From Planctomycetaceae bacterium (GTDB taxonomy: Bacteria; Planctomycetota; Planctomycetia; Pirellulales; Pirellulaceae), in NCBI GenBank assembly GCA_002685655.1, contig NYXM01000208.1:1-28942 (forward strand): a stretch of DNA of 28,942 nt, in the 5' to 3' direction. Positions 15,356-22,939 of this stretch are shown here, one piece after another (position 1 is the stretch's first letter; each line of letters starts with the position of its first letter). Below the pieces are notes generated by a model. It was not told the origin of the DNA. It worked only from the letters and a program-made list of their open reading frames with translations, and made no database searches. The position numbers and the translations under genes are program-made.

Positions 15356-16162
15356 ATGTCAGAACGAGATTTTTTTGAGGACAACCGCGCTCTCTGGAAC
15401 AAGCGTACACCGATTCACTTAAAGTCCGCTTTCTATGACATGGCCGGCTTCAAAGCCGGTCGGACGACGCTCTGCGGAATCGAACAGGAGGAAATTGGCG
15501 ACCTAGCGGGGCGGTCGCTGCTGCACCTGCAATGTCATTTTGGGCAAGACACACTATCGTTGGCGCGTCTGGGTGCCCAAGTGACAGGTGTTGATTTCTC
15601 AGACCATTCGATCGCCGCCGCTCGTCAGCTCGCCGAGTCTCTGAAATTGTCTGCGAAGTTTCTCTGTCACAACATCTACGATCTGCCCAGCGAATTGAAC
15701 GAACAATTCGACATCGTATTTGCGTCTTTCGGCGTGGTCGGCTGGTTGCCGGATCTCGATCGCTGGGCGCGCGTGGTCCATCACCATTTGAAGCCCGGCG
15801 GCATTCTCTACCTGCTCGAATTCCATCCCTTCTATAGCCAATTCAATGACGACGGCGAGATTCAGAATTCGTACTTCCCCCGCGACACGCCGGACGAGGT
15901 TGTTTCGACACACACGTATACTGACGGCGAACCACATGAACCGCAACGAGAACACTGGTGGAACCACACGTTGAGTGACGTGATCAACGCAATTCGCAAT
16001 CAGCGCCTTCAGATCGAACTTTTTCACGAGTTTCCCTACAGCGCTTATCAACTGGGGGAAGGTATGCGTGAAATCGAACCCGGCTGTTGGGTCAATGCCA
16101 GGTTGCGTGATCGGATTCCCTACATGTTTTCGATCAAAGCCCGCAGGTTGGCGGCTGATTAA
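15356..16162 (+). CDS. Class I SAM-dependent methyltransferase
   Basis: Methyltransferase of 268 aa. The SAM-binding motif I is LLHLQCHFGQDTLSLARLG (about residues 55-73), followed by VTGVDFS (motif II, about 76-82), DIVFASFGVVGWLPDL (motif IV region, about 118-133) and HHLKPGGILYLLEF (about 143-156). The N-terminal NRALWNKRTPIH is common in small-molecule or sugar methyltransferases of this type. The start at 15356 (MSERDFF) is preferred over 15338, with GGGGAC about 10 bp upstream. The substrate is unknown; proximity to polysaccharide genes is suggestive only. Its stop codon overlaps the stop codon of the convergent Wzz-like gene in the shared bases TTAA (16159-16162). Confidence 0.85.
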   Translation: MSERDFFEDNRALWNKRTPIHLKSAFYDMAGFKAGRTTLCGIEQEEIGDLAGRSLLHLQCHFGQDTLSLARLGAQVTGVDFSDHSIAAARQLAESLKLSAKFLCHNIYDLPSELNEQFDIVFASFGVVGWLPDLDRWARVVHHHLKPGGILYLLEFHPFYSQFNDDGEIQNSYFPRDTPDEVVSTHTYTDGEPHEPQREHWWNHTLSDVINAIRNQRLQIELFHEFPYSAYQLGEGMREIEPGCWVNARLRDRIPYMFSIKARRLAAD

Positions 16163-17805
16163 CTCCGGTGGATCCCATCTTCCGATCGTCGACCGTGCGT
16201 CTGTCGGCGTTCGCGTTCATCATGGTCGGCTGCTCGACGTGCGTTTTCTGTTGCCGCACGTGTCACAAGTGTCCCATCATCCAGCGGAGCCTCTTGCTGA
16301 TTCTTGTCGGGCCGTGGCGTCTCTCGCCCGCCATCACCGGCCACTTTGCTGGAACTTTGTTGCGAGTTTCCGTCGTCTGATGCTCGGCGGCCGAGTAACC
16401 GGTCCGTCGCGCGACGGCCGGCTTCCAGATAGTCTGCCCATCGGCGGCCCTTGACTCCACCGGGCGGAACAAGGAGAAACACCAATCCAACACCGGTGGC
16501 TAGACCGCCAGCCAACCCGGCGGCGATGACGATCACCGTTGCTGGCCCATCTGGTACATCACCCACTACCGGCGCGTTGAACCGAGTCAGTAGGCTGGTC
16601 GAAAGTGCAGCGTTACGGCTGGCCCGCATATCGGCCAGATCACGTTGCGCTTGCTGAATGATCTCGTTCCGTTGCCGAACGTCGTCTACCAGATTGCTAT
16701 ATCTGACACGCAAGCCTGCAACGCGATTCAGTCGTGCCTGTAGATCAGCGTGCTGCTCGGTGAGTGCATCGAGGCGTTGCTTGACGACTCCGCCATCACC
16801 TTCCAGGCCACGCAAGGAGGAAGCAATTTCAGCGTGCAAGTTCTGTCTGACCTCGTCTTCAGACCGTTCGGCTGAAACGACAAGTGGATGACCGTTGCGC
16901 ATCTTGCCTCGCAATTTCGCGGTTCGCAACTGAGCGTCAACCAGCCCTTCCTTCAGACGTCGGAGACTGGGCTGCGATTCCAAGAGCCGGCTGGGGGTGG
17001 CGAGTAGTTCATTCGCATCGTCCTGTGCACGCACCAGAAGATCGTGGAGTTGTTGGTTTGCTTCCATGGCGGATGTGGCTTGTCGTAATTCGGTCTTCAC
17101 TTCATTCAATGCCGCCCGCAGGTTGCTGCTGCCGGCACCGGATTCATTCAAGCTCCGCAGTTCGCCCAGATCGTTGCCGACCTCTCGTTCCATGGTCTCC
17201 AACCTCTCGGTGGCATCATTCAACTCGTGAGTCGCAAGACGCAACGACTCTTCCAATTCAACGATCACACTACCAGCTTTCGTGTTACGGAGATTGGACA
17301 ACTCCTTCTGCACCTGGTCACACAATGCGGCATTGCGGTCGAGTGCATCTTGACGGCCATGCCCGATGACGCCAATGTAGATGACCTCCGTACGACCGAA
17401 CTCGGCACCTTTTGGTGCACTAACGGTGACATGTTTCTGCATGGCTTCGATGTCGTCGACGGTCGGCCATTCCCCCGGCGATGAGTGATTGGCGGGTGGT
17501 GCCACTTTCTTGAGTGAAGCGGCGATCACGTCACGGCTACGAGCGACTTCCAGGATCGTCTCCTGAAAGGCCTTCATGGAATCCACACTATCAAAACGCC
17601 CCAGTCGCTGGTCGTTGCCAGACGCTTCTTCCCGAACCACAAGTGCCTGTGAACACGACCACGCCTCTGGACGGACGATGGCGTAGCCTGCGGCACCGAT
17701 GGTCATCACCAAGGTGGGCAGAACCCACAACCAATAGTGATTCTTGAACGTCACAAGAGTGGTTTTCACGCTCGGCAACAAAGGACGTTGGTGTGACATC
17801 GTCAT
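16159..17805 (-). CDS. Wzz/GumC-like polysaccharide chain-length protein
   Basis: Inner-membrane polysaccharide co-polymerase-like protein, 548 aa. A first membrane helix lies at about residues 25-45 (WLWVLPTLVMTIGAAGYAIV), and a large periplasmic part with long coiled-coil-like stretches (about 150-390, rich in Glu, Leu, Arg and Gln) follows. A second helix is at about 418-443 (VIVIAAGLAGGLATGVGLVF). The cytoplasmic tail of about 100 residues is polar and highly charged and shows no Walker motifs, so the tyrosine kinase domain found in some relatives is absent. Such proteins set polymer length and assist export. The start is taken at 17805 (MTMSHQRP), with 17841 as an in-frame alternative. 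It lies convergent to the methyltransferase gene. Confidence 0.8.
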   Translation of the reverse strand: MTMSHQRPLLPSVKTTLVTFKNHYWLWVLPTLVMTIGAAGYAIVRPEAWSCSQALVVREEASGNDQRLGRFDSVDSMKAFQETILEVARSRDVIAASLKKVAPPANHSSPGEWPTVDDIEAMQKHVTVSAPKGAEFGRTEVIYIGVIGHGRQDALDRNAALCDQVQKELSNLRNTKAGSVIVELEESLRLATHELNDATERLETMEREVGNDLGELRSLNESGAGSSNLRAALNEVKTELRQATSAMEANQQLHDLLVRAQDDANELLATPSRLLESQPSLRRLKEGLVDAQLRTAKLRGKMRNGHPLVVSAERSEDEVRQNLHAEIASSLRGLEGDGGVVKQRLDALTEQHADLQARLNRVAGLRVRYSNLVDDVRQRNEIIQQAQRDLADMRASRNAALSTSLLTRFNAPVVGDVPDGPATVIVIAAGLAGGLATGVGLVFLLVPPGGVKGRRWADYLEAGRRATDRLLGRRASDDGNSQQSSSKVAGDGGRETPRPDKNQQEAPLDDGTLVTRAATENARRAADHDERERRQTHGRRSEDGIHRS

Positions 17806-18200
17806 GGAAATCCGGGTCTTCGAACAAATCGGCCTTCCCACAATGGTGGCGCGAAACGGTTTCCCAACTATAGGTCGCCCGGATCGAGGGCGACGCCCGC
17901 AATCGTGCCGCGTGGCAGTACCTCTTGGCCTTTCCAGCGAGGCGTTCTGCGTGTAATCCTGGTTATGCGAATAATCCTCCCTTTGATGCCAACGGTTTGA
18001 CGGATCTCAATTCTCTTGTTGATCGCCTTGCCGGCGGTCCACGACCGCGCCAGCGAGACGCTGACGCATTTGGGGCGGAAGGCCAACATGGCAAAGCTTT
18101 CCACCGCCACGGGTGAGATCCAAGAAGAACTATGCCGATCGACCCGTCAAAGCTGAAAACTCGGGGCAAACTTTTGAGCGGACGGCGCCAGCGGCGAGTG
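17806..18200. other. 395-bp spacer between the Wzz-like and YhaM-like genes
   Basis: Apart from the doubtful small ORF at 17868-18089, nothing is recognised. Small hairpins are GGGCG-A-CGCCC (17888-17898) and GCGGTC-CAC-GACCGC (18034-18048). Neither has a T-run on the minus strand. The promoter of the Wzz-like gene should lie here but was not identified. Confidence 0.4.
17868..18089 (-). CDS. Doubtful small basic ORF
   Basis: A 73-codon ORF lies between the YhaM-like gene and the Wzz-like gene on their strand. From ATG 18089, with GGAAAG about 8 bp upstream, it would encode a very basic protein (GKAINKRIEIRQ, KGRIIRITRITRR, ending VALDPGDL). No family is recognised. For it: position, ribosome-binding site, GC-rich third positions in the first half and a stop 62 bp before the next start. 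Against it: short, unlike anything I know, and competing frames are also open. An upstream GTG at 18110 is the alternative start. Confidence 0.25.
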   Translation of the reverse strand: MLAFRPKCVSVSLARSWTAGKAINKRIEIRQTVGIKGRIIRITRITRRTPRWKGQEVLPRGTIAGVALDPGDL

Positions 18201-19184
18201 CTATTCTACTCGCGGTTCGCTCTCGATCGTTTTGAACAATTTGCGGCCCAACGCCGGATTGTAGGAAGTCCAGTTGCTATCGGCGTTGGCATCTTCATTG
18301 ATGATCTGAGTCACGCTCTGGATCTTGGAATCCAAGTTATCCAGAAAATGCAGCGTGATCGCTTCAAGCGTCATAGGCAATTTCGGGCTGCCATATTCGT
18401 ATTGGCCGTGATGGCTGACAATCATGTGCTGCAAACGCAAATGAAGTTCTTTTGGAAACGGCTCGCCCGATAACTGTTCCGCTTCTCTTACTTTCGTATC
18501 CAGAATTCCAACGCCCTGGACAACATGTCCGATCATCTGTCCGGCGTCGCTATAAGAAAGTTCGCGCTCGAAACTCAGCTCATCGATTTTGCCCACATCG
18601 TGGAGGAATGCCCCCATGACCAATAGATCCGTGTCCACGACACCGTAGTGAGCACCGACGGAGGCACACAGGTCCATCAAACTGATGACGTGTTCGATCA
18701 AGCCGCCTTTATAGGCATGGTGCAGCTTGATGCCGGCAGGTGCCGTCGAGTACTTGGCCATGAACGTCTCGTCCATCAAAAAGCACTCGGCAAGATTGTG
18801 CAGGTGATGGTCTCCGAGTGCACGCAGGTGCCTGCTGACACTCGCCACCAACCGATCGACATCGTCGGTCGTCAGAGTTGCGAAGTCGGCTTCGTCTACT
18901 TTCTCAAGCACGGTCTTTTCGACATGGTTCAAGATGACCTGAAGGTTGCCGTTGTAGACTTGCGTCGCGCCTTCCACTCGCAAATAATCGCCGGTCTCAA
19001 AACTCGCGTACACGCGATCATTCGAATTCCACATCATTCCGATCATGGACCCGGTTTTGTCTGTCAAGCGAACTTGCAGATAGAGATTACCGTTGCGATT
19101 GGCTCGAAGTTGCTTTTCGGCAACCAGGAAAACCTCGTCGAGGTTCTCGTTCTCACCAAGTTGAGCGATGAAGCGGCGCGACAT
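18201..19184 (-). CDS. YhaM-family 3'-5' exoribonuclease (OB + HD domains)
   Basis: Protein of 327 aa with an N-terminal OB-fold segment (about residues 10-95: EVFLVAEKQLRANRNGNLYL, then IGMMWN and GDYLRVEGATQVYNGNLQV) and a C-terminal HD domain. The HD metal-binding residues are seen in HHAYKGGLIEHV (about 155-166), GAFLHDVGKIDE (about 189-200) and VSHHGQYEYGSP (about 260-271). This arrangement matches YhaM, a metal-dependent 3'-5' exoribonuclease. The start at 19184 (MSRRFIAQL) follows AGTAGGAC, and an in-frame start at 19301 would add an unrelated extension. A plausible promoter lies at 19225-19253. It is divergent from proS. Confidence 0.88.
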   Translation of the reverse strand: MSRRFIAQLGENENLDEVFLVAEKQLRANRNGNLYLQVRLTDKTGSMIGMMWNSNDRVYASFETGDYLRVEGATQVYNGNLQVILNHVEKTVLEKVDEADFATLTTDDVDRLVASVSRHLRALGDHHLHNLAECFLMDETFMAKYSTAPAGIKLHHAYKGGLIEHVISLMDLCASVGAHYGVVDTDLLVMGAFLHDVGKIDELSFERELSYSDAGQMIGHVVQGVGILDTKVREAEQLSGEPFPKELHLRLQHMIVSHHGQYEYGSPKLPMTLEAITLHFLDNLDSKIQSVTQIINEDANADSNWTSYNPALGRKLFKTIESEPRVE

Positions 19185-19224
19185 GGGTCCTACTTTCCAG
19201 GCAGAGAGCGTGCGAAACCCGTCG

Positions 19225-19253
19225 ATTCTAGGTCGATCACTGGATAGTCGCAA
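19225..19253 (-). promoter_or_regulatory. Candidate sigma-70 promoter of the YhaM-like gene
   Basis: On the minus strand TTGCGA (19248-19253) and TAGAAT (19225-19230) are separated by exactly 17 bp. They match four and five of six consensus bases. Transcription would start near 19218, giving a leader of about 35 nt. Confidence 0.4.
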
Positions 19254-19294
19254 GCCGCGACGAAGGTCCGATCTTGTGAATTCATAAGGTAGCA

Positions 19295-19373
19295 GGCACA
19301 CTCCGTGTGCCGCCCGCCAGTCACTAATTCAAAACGTGTGGTTTTGGAAGGGTTATGGCGCACGGAGCGTGCC
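19295..19373. repeat. REP-like paired palindromes
   Basis: GGCACAC-TCC-GTGTGCC (19295-19311) is itself a hairpin. GGCGCAC-GGA-GCGTGCC (19357-19373) is a second one and is the inverse complement of the first with two differences, so the pair forms one larger inverted repeat with a 45-bp centre. Similar 'GCACxCTCCGxGTGC' text is, from memory, frequent between planctomycete genes; this was not checked by search. It lies between divergent promoters, so it is not a terminator. Confidence 0.6.
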
Positions 19374-19453
19374 AACTTCTATGGCGACAACACGAAGTCA
19401 GATAAATTCAAAGCCTCTCCGGTGCAGCGAGATGTGCCATTTTCAAACGGATA

Positions 19454-19483
19454 TTGCCGATGCCGTACGGAACTCCCTAGAAT
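19454..19483 (+). promoter_or_regulatory. Candidate promoter of proS
   Basis: TTGCCG (19454-19459) and TAGAAT (19478-19483) are separated by 18 bp. The predicted start near 19490 would give a leader of about 35 nt before the ATG at 19525. The -10 sequence is identical to that of the divergent YhaM-like promoter. Confidence 0.35.
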
Positions 19484-19524
19484 GCCGGCTGAACTTCAAG
19501 TCCGCAGCGAAAGACGAAACACGA

Positions 19525-21039
19525 ATGGCCAAGAAAGCCAAGAACGCGATTAGCCCAACACGCGAAGATGACTATCCCGAATGGTACCAACAGGTTGTGC
19601 GGGCCGCTGATCTGGCGGAAATCTCTCCGGTGCGTGGCTGCATGGTCATCAAGCCTTGGGGCTGGGCGATCTGGGAAAACATGCAGCGTGTGCTGGACCG
19701 CATGTTCAAGGAGACGGGCCACGAAAATGCCTACTTTCCCCTGTTCATCCCGATGAGCTTCCTGGAAAAAGAGGCTGAACACGTGGAAGGATTCGCCAAA
19801 GAGTGTGCGGTCGTCACGCACCACCGCCTGGAACCTGGACCTGAGGGCGGACTAGAGCCGAAAGGCAAGTTGGAGGAACCACTGGTTGTCCGGCCCACCA
19901 GCGAGACGATCATCGGCGTGATGTTCGCCAAATGGATTCAGTCGTACCGCGATTTGCCTCTTTTGATCAATCAGTGGGCCAACGTCGTGCGGTGGGAGAT
20001 GCGGACGCGGATGTTCCTGCGAACCACCGAATTTCTCTGGCAAGAAGGCCATACGGCACACGCTACCGAAAAAGAAGCGTTGGACGAAACTCGACTGATG
20101 CTGGACGTCTACGCCGAGTTTGCGGAAACGTACATGGCGATGCCGGTCATCAAAGGTGAAAAGACAGCTGACGAACGATTCCCCGGCGCCGTACAGACAC
20201 TGTCGATCGAAGCGATGATGCAAGATCGCAAGGCTCTGCAGGCCGGCACTTCGCATTTTCTTGGACAGAACTTTTCACGTGCTCAGGAGATGAGCTTCCA
20301 AAATCAGGAAGGCGAAGAGGAGTTCTGCTGGACTACTTCGTGGGGTGTTTCGACGCGATTGGTTGGTGCCTTGATCATGACGCATTCTGACGACGATGGC
20401 CTTGTCTTGCCGCCACGTCTGGCACCCAAGCACGTCGTGATTCTGCCAATCTGCCGAAGCGACGAGGACCGAACCACGGTGCTACCTTACTGCGAGTCGC
20501 TGAAAAAGGAACTGGCCAATCAGACGTTTTCGGACGGTCATGTCGAAGTCATGATTGACGATCGCGACCTGCGAGGCGGCGAGAAGAACTGGTATCACAT
20601 TAAGCGGGGCGTGCCACTACGTGTCGAAGTTGGCCCCAAAGACATTGCCAAGAATGGGGTCTTTGTCGGCCGCCGAGACACCGGCGAAAAAGCGTCCTCT
20701 TCACGAGACGAGTTTGTGGCCAACATCGGGAAGACATTGGACGAAATCCAAGAGAACCTGTTTGCCAGAGCCAAGAAGCTGCGCGACGACAACTCGCGAG
20801 TGATTGACAACGTAGACGACTTCAAGGCGTACTTCACCGCGAAGAATCCAAACAAACCAGAGATTCACGGGGGCTTCGCCTCATGTTGTTTTGTCGAAGA
20901 TCCATCTGTACAGCAGCTTCTAAAGAAACTGAAAGTGACGATTCGTTGCGTTTCATTGGCAGATCGTCAAGAAGAAGGTACTTGCATCTTTACCGGTAAG
21001 CCGACCAATCGACGTGGAGTTTTCGCCAAGGCGTATTAG
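19525..21039 (+). CDS. proS: Prolyl-tRNA synthetase, archaeal/eukaryotic type
   Basis: Class II synthetase of 504 aa that charges tRNA-Pro. It belongs to the shorter archaeal/eukaryotic-like (type 3) form, without the editing domain inserted in the long bacterial form. Class II motif 2 is seen around VRPTSETIIGVMFAKWI and VRWEMRTRMFLRTTEFLWQE (about residues 127-178). The anticodon-binding domain follows (about 290-395), and the chain ends FAKAY; a C-terminal Tyr is a known trait of this type. In the C-terminal zinc region only some Cys ligands remain (ASCCF, RCVS, GTCIFTGK), so the zinc site may be altered. The start at 19525 (MAKKAKNAISPTRED) is chosen by family length; the ribosome-binding site is weak. 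DUF4416 follows after 17 bp. Confidence 0.95.
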   Translation: MAKKAKNAISPTREDDYPEWYQQVVRAADLAEISPVRGCMVIKPWGWAIWENMQRVLDRMFKETGHENAYFPLFIPMSFLEKEAEHVEGFAKECAVVTHHRLEPGPEGGLEPKGKLEEPLVVRPTSETIIGVMFAKWIQSYRDLPLLINQWANVVRWEMRTRMFLRTTEFLWQEGHTAHATEKEALDETRLMLDVYAEFAETYMAMPVIKGEKTADERFPGAVQTLSIEAMMQDRKALQAGTSHFLGQNFSRAQEMSFQNQEGEEEFCWTTSWGVSTRLVGALIMTHSDDDGLVLPPRLAPKHVVILPICRSDEDRTTVLPYCESLKKELANQTFSDGHVEVMIDDRDLRGGEKNWYHIKRGVPLRVEVGPKDIAKNGVFVGRRDTGEKASSSRDEFVANIGKTLDEIQENLFARAKKLRDDNSRVIDNVDDFKAYFTAKNPNKPEIHGGFASCCFVEDPSVQQLLKKLKVTIRCVSLADRQEEGTCIFTGKPTNRRGVFAKAY

Positions 21040-21056
21040 GAACACGTAAACCACTC

Positions 21057-21611
21057 ATGGGTCAGATTCGCAAACCACGCCCGACCCTCCTGGTCATGGC
21101 CGTGTTTAGCCGTTACGAAACGGCCTTGAATTGGAGCCGGACACGTGCCGGACAGGATTGGAGCCCGTTGGCATTGACGAGCGACGTGTTTGATTTCGAC
21201 GAAACTCCGTATTATGAGAAGACGATGGGGCCGGCGTTGAAGAAACAACTGCTGGCATTTGAACATCTTGCGGACCCAGGCCGCCTTGCCGAGATCAAGC
21301 TCGAAACCAACCAATGGGAAGACGAATACGCTCGTGAACATGACTGGCCAGAACCGCGACCATTAAACCTGGATCCGGGTTACATCACAGAGGCCAAGTT
21401 GGTGCTGGCGACAACCAAGGACCGTGATCATCGCATCTATCTGGGTGCCGGAGTTTTCGCCGAGGTCACGCTGTTCTATCACGCTGGTCGTTGGCGAGAT
21501 CGGCCCTGGACCTATCCCGATTACAAGCGTTGCGAATATCACGATTTCTTTTCGCGCTGCCGAGAATTCCTTCGTAAGAAACTGCGTGAGCAACCTAATC
21601 CACCGCAATAA
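21057..21611 (+). CDS. DUF4416 family protein
   Basis: Protein of 184 aa of the uncharacterised DUF4416 family. Conserved segments are DVFDFDETPYYEKTMGPAL (about residues 43-61), IKLETNQWEDEY (about 80-91), LNLDPGYITEAKLVLATTKD (about 102-121), HRIYLGAGVFAEVTLFY (about 124-140) and WTYPDYK (about 148-154). The family is of unknown function; it is soluble, with no signal peptide or membrane segment. It begins 17 bp after proS and is probably co-transcribed with it, but no functional link can be drawn. The length fits the family. Confidence 0.85.
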   Translation: MGQIRKPRPTLLVMAVFSRYETALNWSRTRAGQDWSPLALTSDVFDFDETPYYEKTMGPALKKQLLAFEHLADPGRLAEIKLETNQWEDEYAREHDWPEPRPLNLDPGYITEAKLVLATTKDRDHRIYLGAGVFAEVTLFYHAGRWRDRPWTYPDYKRCEYHDFFSRCREFLRKKLREQPNPPQ

Positions 21612-21793
21612 TCGGAGAAACGAACAGAATCATCCGTGCAACGTACTTATCAAAGGCAGCGACCTGTCTCTGGCATTGTGCCATTTGTCCTGCCCTGGAG
21701 ATGGCGACCATGTCAGGCAGCACGTGCCGCGAATTCTCGCACCGCTGTTCGTTGTCCTCCGCAGATTTCAACGCCCTTTGCTGATCGCCACCC

Positions 21794-22939
21794 ATGAATC
21801 TGGAATCGACGATTTGGTTTGTGGGCGGGGCGATCATGCCAAGCATGTTGGTTGCTTGGCTGGCGACTTTCGCCGCTCGGCGATTGGCACCCCGCTGGGG
21901 ATTGATCGATCGGCCGAACGAACGCAAAGTCCATCTAACGCCAACACCGATGGGTGGCGGAATCGGTATCGCAATCGGAGTGCTGATTCCGTTTCTCGTC
22001 GGACAAGTCATTTTGATCGTGGCGATCAACAGCCCGGCGATTGGCGACCTCTTGCCCGAGTTCGCTCGTCCGCATCTCACCGGTCTCTTGGATCGATCGG
22101 CTGGGCTCTGGGTTCTGCTCGGTGGTGCCACAATTCTGATGGTCGTCGGTTTGATCGACGATCGACGCGGCTTGGATTGGCGGGTGCGGATTTCGATTCA
22201 ATTCGCCGTGGCTGCGTTCTGTGTCGTCACACAGGGTTGGCGGTTGACGGCCTTCATCGATTTGCCTCGTCTGAGCTGGATCATCTCGATGGGCTTATCG
22301 ACGATCTGGATTGTCGCCTTGATCAACTCCTTCAACATGCTGGACAACATGGACGGACTTTCGGCTGGTGTGGCGGGCATTTCTTCGGCCCTGCTGGCGA
22401 CAGTGATGCTGATTTCTCCCGATCCAATCACCAAGCAACCGCAACTTTTCGTGGCGGGTTTTTTGTTGGTCCTGGTTGGGTCGCTACTAGGATTTCTCTG
22501 GCACAACCGGCCGCCCGCGCGAATCTTTATGGGCGACGCCGGCAGCTACTTCATCGGGTTTTGCATTGCCGTCGCTACCCTGTTGGCAACGTATACCGGC
22601 TATGAAAGCAAAGCACCGTTGGCAATCCTGGCACCGCTTTGTGTCATGGCCGTACCTTTGTACGACATGATCACGGTGATCTGGATCCGGGTTCGATCCG
22701 GCGAGAGCCCTTTTCACGCAGACAAGAATCACTTTTCACATCGGCTTGTCGAGCTCGGTTTGACGAAAACACAAGCAGTACTCACGGTCTATCTCATGAC
22801 GACCACCTGCGGATTGGGCGCGGTGCTTCTGCACCGATTAGACTTAATGGGCGCGATCGTGGTGATTTCGATGATCTCATGTGTCCTACTGTTGATCGCT
22901 ATCCTGGAAACTTCGGCGCGGCGAAAACTGAACGAGTGA
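21794..22939 (+). CDS. WecA/TagO-like UDP-HexNAc:undecaprenyl-phosphate transferase
   Basis: Integral membrane enzyme of the MraY/WecA family, 381 aa with about ten or eleven helices. It transfers a HexNAc-1-phosphate to undecaprenyl phosphate, another initiating step for cell-surface glycans. Visible motifs are GLIDRPNERKVH and PTPMGGG near residues 36-57, LIDDRRGLDWR (about 119-129, catalytic Asp pair), NSFNMLDNMDGLSAG (about 177-191), RIFMGDAGSYFIGF (about 241-254) and HADKNHFSHRLVELGL (about 308-323), which carries the conserved His-rich loop. WecA is better supported than MraY because of the NMLDNMDGL and HxxxNHFSHRL forms. The end overlaps the next gene's GTG (GTGA), so the two are translationally coupled. 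Confidence 0.93.
   Translation: MNLESTIWFVGGAIMPSMLVAWLATFAARRLAPRWGLIDRPNERKVHLTPTPMGGGIGIAIGVLIPFLVGQVILIVAINSPAIGDLLPEFARPHLTGLLDRSAGLWVLLGGATILMVVGLIDDRRGLDWRVRISIQFAVAAFCVVTQGWRLTAFIDLPRLSWIISMGLSTIWIVALINSFNMLDNMDGLSAGVAGISSALLATVMLISPDPITKQPQLFVAGFLLVLVGSLLGFLWHNRPPARIFMGDAGSYFIGFCIAVATLLATYTGYESKAPLAILAPLCVMAVPLYDMITVIWIRVRSGESPFHADKNHFSHRLVELGLTKTQAVLTVYLMTTTCGLGAVLLHRLDLMGAIVVISMISCVLLLIAILETSARRKLNE

Larger units (their letters stand above)
19185..19524. other. 340-bp divergent spacer between the YhaM-like gene and proS
   Basis: This is the control region for both genes: a candidate promoter for each is listed separately, and a REP-like inverted repeat lies between them. The proS frame stays open upstream to 19336, but those residues do not resemble the synthetase N-terminus and are not counted as coding. 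Confidence 0.55.

Noticed and set aside
21424..22605. 393-aa plus-strand ORF
   Set aside because: It overlaps DUF4416 and the WecA-like gene in another frame; both of those have clear family motifs.
22639..22935. Upstream extension of the Wzy-like gene
   Set aside because: It lies entirely inside the WecA-like gene, whose C-terminal motifs are intact; the GTG at 22936 gives a normal N-terminus.
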